DNA of 64,000 nt. Origin: an uncultured bacterium (lineage in GTDB: Bacteria > Bacillota > Clostridia > Lachnospirales > Lachnospiraceae). Location of the stretch: positions 19,059 to 83,058 of the forward strand of contig CAJMQE010000005.1 of the NCBI GenBank assembly GCA_905215405.1. The letters run 5' to 3'. The position numbers and the translations under genes were made by a program. This document shows positions 8,388-16,189 of this stretch, in pieces (within the stretch, counting starts at the first letter, position 1; every line of letters starts with the position of its first letter). The notes under the pieces were generated by a model. The model ran no database searches. It saw nothing but the letters and a program-made list of their open reading frames with translations, and had not been told where the DNA came from.

Positions 8388-9349
8388 AACTCTTTTCCTC
8401 TCTCACTCAGAAATTTTTCCATAATAGAAGCAATTGCAATGCTTTCCTCTTTTCTGATTCCTATTCTATTTTGATCCACATAGGCTCTGTCCTCAATTGC
8501 CTTTGCAAAGAATTCAAGCTCATACCACAAGCCATTCGCTTCAAATGGATATTCATAAGCTTCCCTTTTTGCTTCATCTTCAAATCGTACTTCAAATTTT
8601 TTCGTGAGCCACCATGGTGCCTCTGCAAGGATATATCCCTTTGTTCCTGAAATAAGCAGCTGCCCCTCTGATTTCACCCCAAGTCCGGTCTTTCCCATGC
8701 CTATCGCATTTTGGTATGTGACCTGTATTCTCGTGAATAGATCCAGTCCATTACCCGCCTTGATCGAAGTGAACTTTACCTGTTCATATTTTGTTCCAAG
8801 CAATCTAAGCACTGGTAAAAGTACATAGCTTCCAAGTTCTGTTACACTGCCACCATACAAGGTATCTGTCAGTTCTCTGACATCCTGCGGAACCAACTTT
8901 GTAAAGCAGCTTTCTACATCACATATTTCACCAATTGCACCGCTTTGTGCCTTTTCTATCATCGCAAGGAATCCAGGACAATAGGAAGTCTTTACCGCTT
9001 CAAGTAAAATACATTTCTTCTCTTTGGCGACATCAAAAAGCTCTTCCGCCTGCTTCTTCGATAATGCCAGTGGTTTTTCACATAGTACATGTCTGCCACT
9101 CATCAAAAGCTCTCTTGCATAGGAAAAATGTGTTTCATGTGGAGACGCAATATAAACTGCATCTACCAATTCCTGAAAATGTGAGAAATCAGTTGTATAG
9201 TCGCTAATCCCCATCTCATTTGCAAATCTCATGGCGCTTTCTGGATGTGGATTATATACACATACAATTTCAACATTCTTTACTCTTACAGCGTCCTGTA
9301 CAAATCTCTTTGCAATTCTTCCTGTCCCGATTATTCCAAGTTTAATCAT
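8381..9349 (-). CDS. Gfo/Idh/MocA-family NAD(P)-dependent oxidoreductase
   Basis: 322 residues with the standard two-domain layout. The N-terminal Rossmann domain opens IKLGIIGTGRIAKRF; the conserved catalytic-lysine motif is CEKPLALS near residue 93; the C-terminal half is the substrate-binding beta domain. It is clearly related to the oxidoreductase half of the gene just upstream (shared GTGRIA, EKP, CPGF and FTxL segments), so the two arose by tandem duplication. Such enzymes oxidise or reduce sugars, sugar nucleotides and polyols. Overlap with the upstream gene is 8 bases. The substrate is unknown; a step making the polyol part of a CDP-activated donor fits the context. Confidence 0.8.
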   Translation of the reverse strand: MIKLGIIGTGRIAKRFVQDAVRVKNVEIVCVYNPHPESAMRFANEMGISDYTTDFSHFQELVDAVYIASPHETHFSYARELLMSGRHVLCEKPLALSKKQAEELFDVAKEKKCILLEAVKTSYCPGFLAMIEKAQSGAIGEICDVESCFTKLVPQDVRELTDTLYGGSVTELGSYVLLPVLRLLGTKYEQVKFTSIKAGNGLDLFTRIQVTYQNAIGMGKTGLGVKSEGQLLISGTKGYILAEAPWWLTKKFEVRFEDEAKREAYEYPFEANGLWYELEFFAKAIEDRAYVDQNRIGIRKEESIAIASIMEKFLSERGKELC

Positions 9350-10694
9350 TTTTTCTACTTTCCCATCTTTTCTTCATGAACCGCTCTGTGATATCTGCCA
9401 TCGCAACAGCCTCTTCCTGTGTCAGCTTATATCCATTCTTATTCATTCCATTGATCTGTGAGACAAACTCACTCATTTCATAACGAAGACCGTCGCCCTG
9501 AAAACTTGGTTCATAGGTCTCTACTTTTGTAGCGTCTTCGTATCTGAGTACAAATTTTTTGGTCAACCACCATGGAGATTCTGCAAGCAGATACCCTTCA
9601 GTTCCTGCCACGACCAGCTGTCCTTCTGATTTTACACCAACGCCACACTTTGCTGTTGCCATTCCCTTATCATAAAAAAGCTGAATTTTTGTATACAAGT
9701 CAACACCATTTTCACCCAGAATACTATCGATCCGGACTTCTTTGTAATCAAGACCAAACAACTTAAATATCGGCAGCAGTGTATATGCACCGAACTCCAG
9801 AAATGCTCCGCCATAATCCGGATCAGAGCACTCTCTTGAGTATGGATTTGCAAGTCTTGTAAAACAGGCTTCCACATCTCTGACTTCCCCGATCTTTCCA
9901 CTGTGAATTACATTGATCAACTGCTGAAACCCTGGACAGTATGCTGTTTTGATTCCCTCCAGTAATACTTTACCGTTGTTTTTTGCCAGCTGATACAATT
10001 CCATGGCCTCTACTTTTGAAAATGCGACTGGCTTTTCACTTAATACATGCTTTCCAGCTTGCAATGCACGCTTCGCATATGAATAGTGCGTCTCGTTCGG
10101 AGAGGCAATATAAACTGCATCCACTCTGTTCAAAAACGCATCATAATCATTATGATAGGTATCGATCTCATATTGCTCCTGAAAAGCTTTGCCACTTTCT
10201 TCTTCTGGATTATATGCGCAGACGATATTTGCTCCACTGACATATTTACCCTCTGAGACAAATCGTGGTGCGATTCGTCCAGTACCCACGATTCCGATCT
10301 TAACGATCTGGAACTTGCTCGTTCTCAGCATGGTCGATGAAACATCTGGTGTTCTCTCAAGATATACGACATTGCAAAATGTTCTCAAATAATCGAATGT
10401 ACCGACCCAATCCGATCCTACCGTAAAAGTATCCACGCCATATTTCTGTATATCTTCAATTTTCTGTCCTACATGATCTTCTATAATGATCTCATCTGCA
10501 AGTCCAGTTTTTCTTACATTTTCAATACGATCCAATGTTGAATCAATCACATTGACTTTTCCTCTTGCTTCATCGAAATGTTCTGTAGTCACTCCAACAA
10601 TTAGATAATCCCCTAATTCTTTTGCACGCTTTAAAAGATTTAAATGTCCCTGATGAAACAAATCGAATGTACCATATGTAATAACCTTTTTCAT
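9342..10694 (-). CDS. fusion of a TagD-like cytidylyltransferase with a Gfo/Idh/MocA oxidoreductase
   Basis: About 450 residues in two joined enzymes. Residues ~1-130 are a nucleotidyltransferase of the glycerol-3-phosphate cytidylyltransferase group: GTFDLFHQGHLNLL with the HxGH motif, then RTPDVSSTMLR, matching the RTxGIST-type motif of TagD. Residues ~135-450 are an oxidoreductase (KIGIVGTGRIAPRF, SEKPVAFS) paralogous to the next gene. The logic resembles TarI/TarJ of ribitol teichoic acid synthesis, where a reductase makes the polyol phosphate and a cytidylyltransferase activates it, but the families differ. The ATG at 10694 follows GGGAGGA; a start four codons earlier is possible. It opens the overlapping operon that runs to the left edge. 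Product presumably a CDP-polyol (inference). Confidence 0.8.
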   Translation of the reverse strand: MKKVITYGTFDLFHQGHLNLLKRAKELGDYLIVGVTTEHFDEARGKVNVIDSTLDRIENVRKTGLADEIIIEDHVGQKIEDIQKYGVDTFTVGSDWVGTFDYLRTFCNVVYLERTPDVSSTMLRTSKFQIVKIGIVGTGRIAPRFVSEGKYVSGANIVCAYNPEEESGKAFQEQYEIDTYHNDYDAFLNRVDAVYIASPNETHYSYAKRALQAGKHVLSEKPVAFSKVEAMELYQLAKNNGKVLLEGIKTAYCPGFQQLINVIHSGKIGEVRDVEACFTRLANPYSRECSDPDYGGAFLEFGAYTLLPIFKLFGLDYKEVRIDSILGENGVDLYTKIQLFYDKGMATAKCGVGVKSEGQLVVAGTEGYLLAESPWWLTKKFVLRYEDATKVETYEPSFQGDGLRYEMSEFVSQINGMNKNGYKLTQEEAVAMADITERFMKKRWESRKND

Positions 10695-10858
10695 ACGTCC
10701 TCCCATTTTTTCACGCCCTGTCTGCTGCCTTTGTCATTCTGGTCGAACTGATCTGTTTCTTCCCAAAACCTGCTACTACAGATTGTGATATTTATCTGAT
10801 GTCTGATTTCAATTATTTATAATTTATAACGAACCGAACAAAATTTTAAAAATAACTC

Positions 10859-10880
10859 TATCTATGTATCGTCATAGATA
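10859..10880. terminator. perfect 8-bp inverted repeat, possible weak terminator or operator
   Basis: TATCTATG (10859-10866) and CATAGATA (10873-10880) pair around a 6-base loop, between the stop of the TPR-containing GT2 gene and the start of the cytidylyltransferase fusion. On the minus strand it is followed by GAGTTATTTTT, a poor U-tract. The rest of 10695-10927 is AT-rich and must hold any separate promoter for the operon, but I could not define one. Confidence 0.35.
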
Positions 10881-10927
10881 AAGTATTGTATAACACCTGA
10901 AATACGTTTTCGTGCATTTTAAGCCAT

Positions 10928-12037
10928 TTACATGCCATTTTTTAACGCTTCAATTCTCTTCTTTGCCAATGCATAGCTTCCACATTTGCGGTAATTAAAA
11001 AGAGCTTCTTGTGTTTTTCCAAGGCACTCATAGATCACGCCGATGTTGTAGAACGCCTTATAGGAATTGACACCTTCGATCACACATTCCTCGTGGCACG
11101 TAGCTTTTTCAAACTCCTGTATGGCATCCTCGAACCTGGCATTATTCATATAGATCAGCCCCATCAAAAACTGAAAGTCAGCGCTCTTTCCAAACTCCTG
11201 ATAAATATTTTCAAAAAACAGAGCCTTTTCATATTGTCTGGTATTTAAAAGCGTGTACCCATAGGAATTGATCAAATCCCTGACATATTCAAGCCTTGGA
11301 TCCAGATCAAAAGTCGTTGCTTCTTCAAAGTACATACACGCCTTGTCGTAGTCATGAATCATGTAATAGCTTTTTCCCGTCTGATAAAGTATATATGGGT
11401 CCCGCGCTCTCTCAAGCCGGCTCTTTAGCAGATTGATATTGCGCTTCGCCTTTTCCTGAAGCTGCTGTGGAGTTCCCTGATACCCATCATGATCTACCGT
11501 TATTGGAAGATCATAAGTTGAAAATTCCTCATTACCAGCAACAGTCTCATCCGTCCTTTCCAAATCATCCATATGCGTGAGCCTTGCTGTAACCTGTTCA
11601 TGAATCGTTCCTGTAAAACAATACATTTCCTTAGAGAAAAAACGGTTCACCTTTTCCGATGACAGTCCTGCTTCATTCCCACTTCCCGTCAGATTACGGA
11701 TATTCAGACGGCCGACCGCCTTTGGGTACTGGTGGCATAATTGCTGCAATTTTTCCCAATCCATAGAGGTAATGTACTCATCGGTATCCAGACTCAGAAT
11801 ATATTCTCCTGATGCCTGATCGATACAAAAGTTTCTGGCTGCAGAGAAATCGTTGCACCAGCTAAATGTATAGACCTGCTCTGTAAATGTCTTTGCCACC
11901 GCAATACTGTCATCCGTAGAACCTGTATCCACGACAACAATTTCAACCTGCTCTGTGTCACAGTTCTTACGAATTGCCTCCAGACATTTTTTCAACTTTT
12001 CCGCTTCATTTCTTGTAATGATACATATTGAGATCAA
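10928..12037 (-). CDS. GT2-family glycosyltransferase with C-terminal TPR repeats
   Basis: 369 residues. The first ~170 are a compact GT2 domain: SICIITRNEAEKL, VVVDTGSTDDS, and LDTDEYI carrying the DxD metal site. From ~180 to the end helical TPR-like repeats follow (for example ILYQTGKSYYMIHDYDKACMYFEEA). GT2 plus TPR enzymes often glycosylate proteins, the TPR part binding the polypeptide, so this one could act on flagellin directly (inference). The ATG overlaps the stop of the DUF3880 gene by 4 bases, making a two-gene transcription unit. Confidence 0.8.
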   Translation of the reverse strand: MISICIITRNEAEKLKKCLEAIRKNCDTEQVEIVVVDTGSTDDSIAVAKTFTEQVYTFSWCNDFSAARNFCIDQASGEYILSLDTDEYITSMDWEKLQQLCHQYPKAVGRLNIRNLTGSGNEAGLSSEKVNRFFSKEMYCFTGTIHEQVTARLTHMDDLERTDETVAGNEEFSTYDLPITVDHDGYQGTPQQLQEKAKRNINLLKSRLERARDPYILYQTGKSYYMIHDYDKACMYFEEATTFDLDPRLEYVRDLINSYGYTLLNTRQYEKALFFENIYQEFGKSADFQFLMGLIYMNNARFEDAIQEFEKATCHEECVIEGVNSYKAFYNIGVIYECLGKTQEALFNYRKCGSYALAKKRIEALKNGM

Positions 12038-13248
12038 TGGTCAGCCTCCTTCACGAATGATAGGACACCGGCTGTTTCAAGCATCTGCTGCAATTTACCC
12101 GTAAAGTTAAATTCCTTTTTGACCTTTTCATGCCCTGCACGCGCTATCTGCTGTCTTTCTTCCTCATGGCTCAGATAATATCCAACCAGTTCATGCAGGT
12201 GATCCATACTCTCGTAAAGAACGATCTCTTTTCCAGGTTCGAACAACTCTGCCAGTTCCGGCTGATAATTACTGATCACAAAACCACCGCATCCTAAAAT
12301 ATCAATAACACGCAGTGGAATCCCTGACTGAATGGATTTGCTTGTAATATTCAGATTGATCTTACTGAGCTGAAAGATTTTTGGCATGACTGTCATATAG
12401 TCGACGAATCCTTTATGAATAATCTTTGGTGCTGTGATTGCGGAACGGTCCGAACTTGTATGTAGAACGACATCAAAATCCTGTCCCAGTGTATTGAGTA
12501 CCTCTCTTCTCTCTACCATGGAGATCTGGCGATTGAGCATATCTGAAACAAGCACACGATATACATCCTTGTACTTTGGCCCCATATCCATCTGCAGATA
12601 TTTTTTTAGATCCTGTAGGATCCTGTCTGGCAGCAGTTCTTCTACCATATTTGTGCCGTAAATTTTCAGCTGTGCTGCAACAATAGCATCCAGATATCCT
12701 TTCAGATAGGCCGGAAGTGTCTGGAGTCCCTGATATTTGTTCGTTATCTCATCATTGTATAGATTTGCGACAAGCGTAACATCACCTGCATATTCAGTTT
12801 TATCATCCTCTGAAATGCAGACTTTCTCCCACTGCCTAAGATCTGTTGCCAGTGGCATATGATAACAATGTTCCTGTCCCATATTGCGAATGATCTGACA
12901 CTGAATTTTATCAAAACTGAATATATAGTTGTAACTGTTGGTGATAGTTTCTGAATACATACTGGTCATCGGATTATCTACTGTCCAACAGATATATGGA
13001 ATTCTGATCTGCTGGCAAATCCGTGAAAGAAGTGGAAAATAATCCACTGAAATGACTGCTGCACAACCGGTCTGATTGTGTATGCAGGTATTAAAATACT
13101 GAAGAAATGCTGCTTCCATTTGCGCATCTTCGTCATAATCAGTCATCTGTCCAAGAATAGAATCCACCTGAATTCCCATTTCTTTCAGATTGTTTACAAA
13201 CGACTGCTCATAACAGTTCCCCCACCGGTAAAAAACAATGTGATTCAT
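12034..13248 (-). CDS. DUF3880/CgeB-like GT-B glycosyltransferase, copy 1
   Basis: 404 residues, one of three paralogues here (others start at 13483 and 20357). The N-terminal part is the DUF3880 type (HIVFYRWGNCYEQSF...YICWTVDNPMTSMYS). The C-terminal part has the motif set shared by all three: INLNITSKSIQSGIPLRVID, then GCGGFVISNYQPEL and a terminal helix (HEEERQQIARAGHEKV) typical of GT-B tails. CgeB of B. subtilis acts in spore-surface maturation and the family is taken to be glycosyltransferases. AAGGGA lies 9 bases before the ATG. Its promoter must lie in 13249-13482, a divergent region shared with copy 2. Confidence 0.75.
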   Translation of the reverse strand: MNHIVFYRWGNCYEQSFVNNLKEMGIQVDSILGQMTDYDEDAQMEAAFLQYFNTCIHNQTGCAAVISVDYFPLLSRICQQIRIPYICWTVDNPMTSMYSETITNSYNYIFSFDKIQCQIIRNMGQEHCYHMPLATDLRQWEKVCISEDDKTEYAGDVTLVANLYNDEITNKYQGLQTLPAYLKGYLDAIVAAQLKIYGTNMVEELLPDRILQDLKKYLQMDMGPKYKDVYRVLVSDMLNRQISMVERREVLNTLGQDFDVVLHTSSDRSAITAPKIIHKGFVDYMTVMPKIFQLSKINLNITSKSIQSGIPLRVIDILGCGGFVISNYQPELAELFEPGKEIVLYESMDHLHELVGYYLSHEEERQQIARAGHEKVKKEFNFTGKLQQMLETAGVLSFVKEADH

Positions 13249-13482
13249 AAAATATATTCCCTTTCGTAATCATCTTATCCTGACGCTAAAAGATCCCATT
13301 TCTCCCCTTTTTCATCCGCCACGGTTTAAAATGGTTGTCATAAATATAAATTCTATAGTAAAATCTATAGTATTAACGATTCTGATGTAAATATTATAGC
13401 ATAATCAGTCGAATTATAATAGGACAGAGTCGAAAAATAAGAAGAGGAAAACAGATAATGTTTTACTGATAGGAGTATAGAT

Positions 13483-14661
13483 ATGAAGGTTTTATTTTAC
13501 AGGTACGGGAGCATTTGTGAACCCGATCTTATAGATACGTTGCAGCACTTTGGGTTTGCGGTCACACAGGAGACCATGGAAATCCATGACAAGGCTATCA
13601 CCCCGTTAAAAGGTGTCCAGCGTCTGAGTCCGATCCTTATGGAGGATCAATATCTCTTTGTGTTTACGATTAACTTTTTTCCTTGGATTTCCGATCTATG
13701 CAACGTTATGAAGATTCCTTATCTTTCTTTGATCGTAGACAGTCCTGTTCTTGAATTATATTCCAATGCATTGCGCAATGAATGCAACCGCATTTTCCTC
13801 TTTGACCGTGAACTTTATCGTGAATTCGAGCCAAAAAATCCAGGCCATGTTTTTCACATTGCACTTGCGACCAATGTCGAGCGGAATCAGCAGGTCTGCC
13901 AGAACGCCTCAGCAATGCAGCGAAAGAAATTTACCAGTGATGTCTCCTTTATTGGCTCCCTCTATTCTGAAAAATGCCCTTATAACAGAGCTGTTCTTCC
14001 TGAATATGAGCGCGGCTTTGCAGAAGGTCTGATTGAAGCGCAGCTCAACGTATATGGCTATAATTTTATGGAAGAAGTATTGACTGATGCCTTCGTGGAA
14101 ACATTTCGTAAGTCCACGCCTGGTTTCTATGAATTTCCGCCTAATTGTGAGGAAAACTATAAGGCAGTAGTTGCCCAGCAGTACATGAGCGTAAAAGTTG
14201 CAGAACAAGAACGTCTCCGTGCCCTACGCATGCTTGCCGGACACTATCATGTAGATATCTATACTGGAAGCGATACCTCCGGAATTCCTGGTATTCATAA
14301 CCGTGGTTTTGCCCGTTCCATGGACGAAATGCCTCTGATCTTCCAGCATAGCAAAGTCAATCTGAACATCACTGCCAAATCCATTCGCTCCGGTCTTTCC
14401 CTGCGAATTTTTGATGTACTTGGCTGTGGCGGCTTTTTAATCACCAATTATCAGGCAGAGCTTTCTGAATTCTTCACCCCTGGTTCCGATCTCGAATATT
14501 ACACCAGCCTTGAAGAACTGGACGAAAAAACTGGTTATTATCTGACTCATGACAATGAACGTGAAAAAATTGCAGCAAAAGGATTTGAGACGGTGAGCCG
14601 GCTGCATTCCTACCGTACAAGAATTCCACAGATGCTGGATATAGCTTTTCCTGAACAATAA
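13483..14661 (+). CDS. DUF3880/CgeB-like GT-B glycosyltransferase, copy 2
   Basis: 392 residues, divergent from copy 1. It starts KVLFYRYGSICEPDLIDTL and has the family segments SLIVDSPVLELYS, VNLNITAKSIRSGLSLRIFD and GCGGFLITNYQAEL. TAGGAG lies 8 bases before the ATG. It heads a plus-strand set with the two small genes downstream, which together form a split version of the 612-residue protein at 16190-18028. The AT-rich upstream region contains TATAGT and TATTAT elements but no promoter I would defend. Likely adds a sugar to the flagellar glycan (inference from context). Confidence 0.75.
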   Translation: MKVLFYRYGSICEPDLIDTLQHFGFAVTQETMEIHDKAITPLKGVQRLSPILMEDQYLFVFTINFFPWISDLCNVMKIPYLSLIVDSPVLELYSNALRNECNRIFLFDRELYREFEPKNPGHVFHIALATNVERNQQVCQNASAMQRKKFTSDVSFIGSLYSEKCPYNRAVLPEYERGFAEGLIEAQLNVYGYNFMEEVLTDAFVETFRKSTPGFYEFPPNCEENYKAVVAQQYMSVKVAEQERLRALRMLAGHYHVDIYTGSDTSGIPGIHNRGFARSMDEMPLIFQHSKVNLNITAKSIRSGLSLRIFDVLGCGGFLITNYQAELSEFFTPGSDLEYYTSLEELDEKTGYYLTHDNEREKIAAKGFETVSRLHSYRTRIPQMLDIAFPEQ

Positions 14662-14726
14662 TTACCAACGCAGTATGTCCCCAAAAAATTATGATTTACA
14701 GAATCATTTACAGAAAGGAACGAATT

Positions 14727-15380
14727 GTGAACAGCAAACCAAATGATGTTACGACCGAAGCTTTTGCACAAAATGAAGCAAATGAATTGAAAGAACAGGA
14801 ATCAAAACAGGCACAGCCCTTAAAAGATACTCTTGCGCTTATACAGAATCTTCTTGCAGAACACACCAGTGAAACCCGTCAGCAGCTGATCCATCTGTGT
14901 TCAGAAGAAAGTTTTATCAGCAGCTACCGCAATTATCGCGAGACTGCATGGGTCCTGACTGCCATCCATAATATATACCAGTATGAGCTGGCAGGTGCAG
15001 AGTCCACTACCCTGCTAGACCATGTATCTTCGATTGAAGAGATCCGCAGTTATATCAATCATTACAAATTTTTGATCTGGAATATTGAATTTGATACCGA
15101 TGCCGATCAGGCTTTTGAGGATCTGACGCAGGCTGTAAAGGACCACGCTATCTCTATCACAGCCATTGCTCATCTAGTCCAGTTGTATTCTCTTCACAAA
15201 AAGCAACTTTTAATACTTCTAGCCTGCTACTGGCAATTTCGAAAGTTCTATGAACAGGCTCATGATATACTCTTACAGAGTCTGCTTCTTTATCCGCAGG
15301 ACCCTGACTTTACGAGCCATCTGCAGAATGTAAATAAAAGTATGAATCAAAGCGAGAAAGGAGAGTCTGCTGATGCCTAA
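14727..15380 (+). CDS. helical-repeat (TPR-like) protein, N-terminal half of a split glycosyltransferase
   Basis: 217 residues starting at GTG 14727, which has AGAAAGGAA 6 bases upstream; an ATG at 14691 would extend the frame but lacks a site. The protein is helical, with an acidic Glu/Gln-rich first 40 residues. The stretch from about HYKFLIWNIEFD to LVQLYS aligns by eye with HYTNLKFYIRRVWF...VVTKYS in the 612-residue protein at 16190-18028, so it corresponds to that protein's N-terminal region. It overlaps the next gene by 8 bases and is probably co-translated with it. Likely a scaffold or acceptor-binding subunit for the downstream transferase (inference). Confidence 0.6.
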   Translation: MNSKPNDVTTEAFAQNEANELKEQESKQAQPLKDTLALIQNLLAEHTSETRQQLIHLCSEESFISSYRNYRETAWVLTAIHNIYQYELAGAESTTLLDHVSSIEEIRSYINHYKFLIWNIEFDTDADQAFEDLTQAVKDHAISITAIAHLVQLYSLHKKQLLILLACYWQFRKFYEQAHDILLQSLLLYPQDPDFTSHLQNVNKSMNQSEKGESADA

Positions 15381-16053
15381 AAAAGATCCATCTAAAATCT
15401 GTTTTATCGTCTGCTACAATGACGAGCAGTATGTTCAGGAGTGCAACCGCTACATCCATGCACTTCACGTTCCTGACGGAATGGAAATCACCACACTTTT
15501 TCTAACAGAAGCCGACTCTATGACTTCTGCTTATAATTACGGCATGCAAAACAGCGATGCCAAATATAAGGTATATCTTCATCAGGACACCTTTATCATC
15601 CACAAAGACTTTGTTCCCGAGATACTAAAGATCTTTTCTGATCCATCTATTGGAATGATCGGTATGGTCGGTTCCCTGCATCTGCCTGATAATGGCATGA
15701 TGTGGTATGGGCCAAGAGTCGGAGGGCTCTATGCAAATGTCATCTACCAGACCATGGAAAGTAATTTTGCTCCTGACTGCCCGGCTATCAATGATGTAGA
15801 AGCAATTGATGGATTTATAATGATCACCCAATATGATCTTCCATGGAGAGAAGATCTGATCCAAAGCTGGCATTTTTATGACATTTCCCAGAGTATGGAA
15901 TTCCGTCAGCATGGCTACCGCATCGTTGTTCCCGCCATGCCAGTTCCATGGTGCATTCACGACCAGCAGATCACGAGTCTGAATCACTATTATGAAGAGC
16001 GTGAAAAATTTATCCGTGAGTATGCTGTTTATTTTCAAGAACATCATATTTAG
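15373..16053 (+). CDS. GT2-like glycosyltransferase (Glyco_tranf_2_5 type)
   Basis: 226 residues. Features are CFIVCYNDEQYVQECNRYI, then NSDAKYKVYLHQDTFIIHKDF where HQD stands in the DxD position, and a C-terminal WREDLIQSWHFYDISQSMEF. The same signatures (KYKTYMHHDTFLIHPAF, WREDLFDGWHFYDISQGLEF) are in the C-terminal half of the 612-residue protein that is convergent to it. The start overlaps the helical-repeat gene by 8 bases. A bidirectional terminator follows. Probably the catalytic partner of the preceding protein. Confidence 0.75.
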   Translation: MPKKDPSKICFIVCYNDEQYVQECNRYIHALHVPDGMEITTLFLTEADSMTSAYNYGMQNSDAKYKVYLHQDTFIIHKDFVPEILKIFSDPSIGMIGMVGSLHLPDNGMMWYGPRVGGLYANVIYQTMESNFAPDCPAINDVEAIDGFIMITQYDLPWREDLIQSWHFYDISQSMEFRQHGYRIVVPAMPVPWCIHDQQITSLNHYYEEREKFIREYAVYFQEHHI

Positions 16054-16104
16054 ATCATATTTAGAAGTAATAAAATGACGCTATAGCCAAACATTGCAAC
16101 TAAT

Positions 16105-16140
16105 AAAAAACGCACAGATTTTTTTCTGTGCGCTTTTTTA
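16105..16140. terminator. bidirectional rho-independent terminator
   Basis: CGCACAG (16111-16117) pairs with CTGTGCG (16126-16132) around an 8-base T-rich loop, flanked by A6 on the left and CTTTTTTA on the right. It separates the convergent genes ending at 16053 and 16190 and can serve both. Confidence 0.85.
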
Positions 16141-16189
16141 TATCTTCATCTGTTTTGTATCAATTTCCATTGCAGTATCTGTCTCACAT

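Noticed and set aside
7557..10694. Phosphocholine (lic) pathway
   Set aside because: LicD alone is not enough: no choline kinase, choline transporter or LicC is next to it, and the cytidylyltransferase here is TagD-like. The LicC-like gene at 51113 is 40 kb away.
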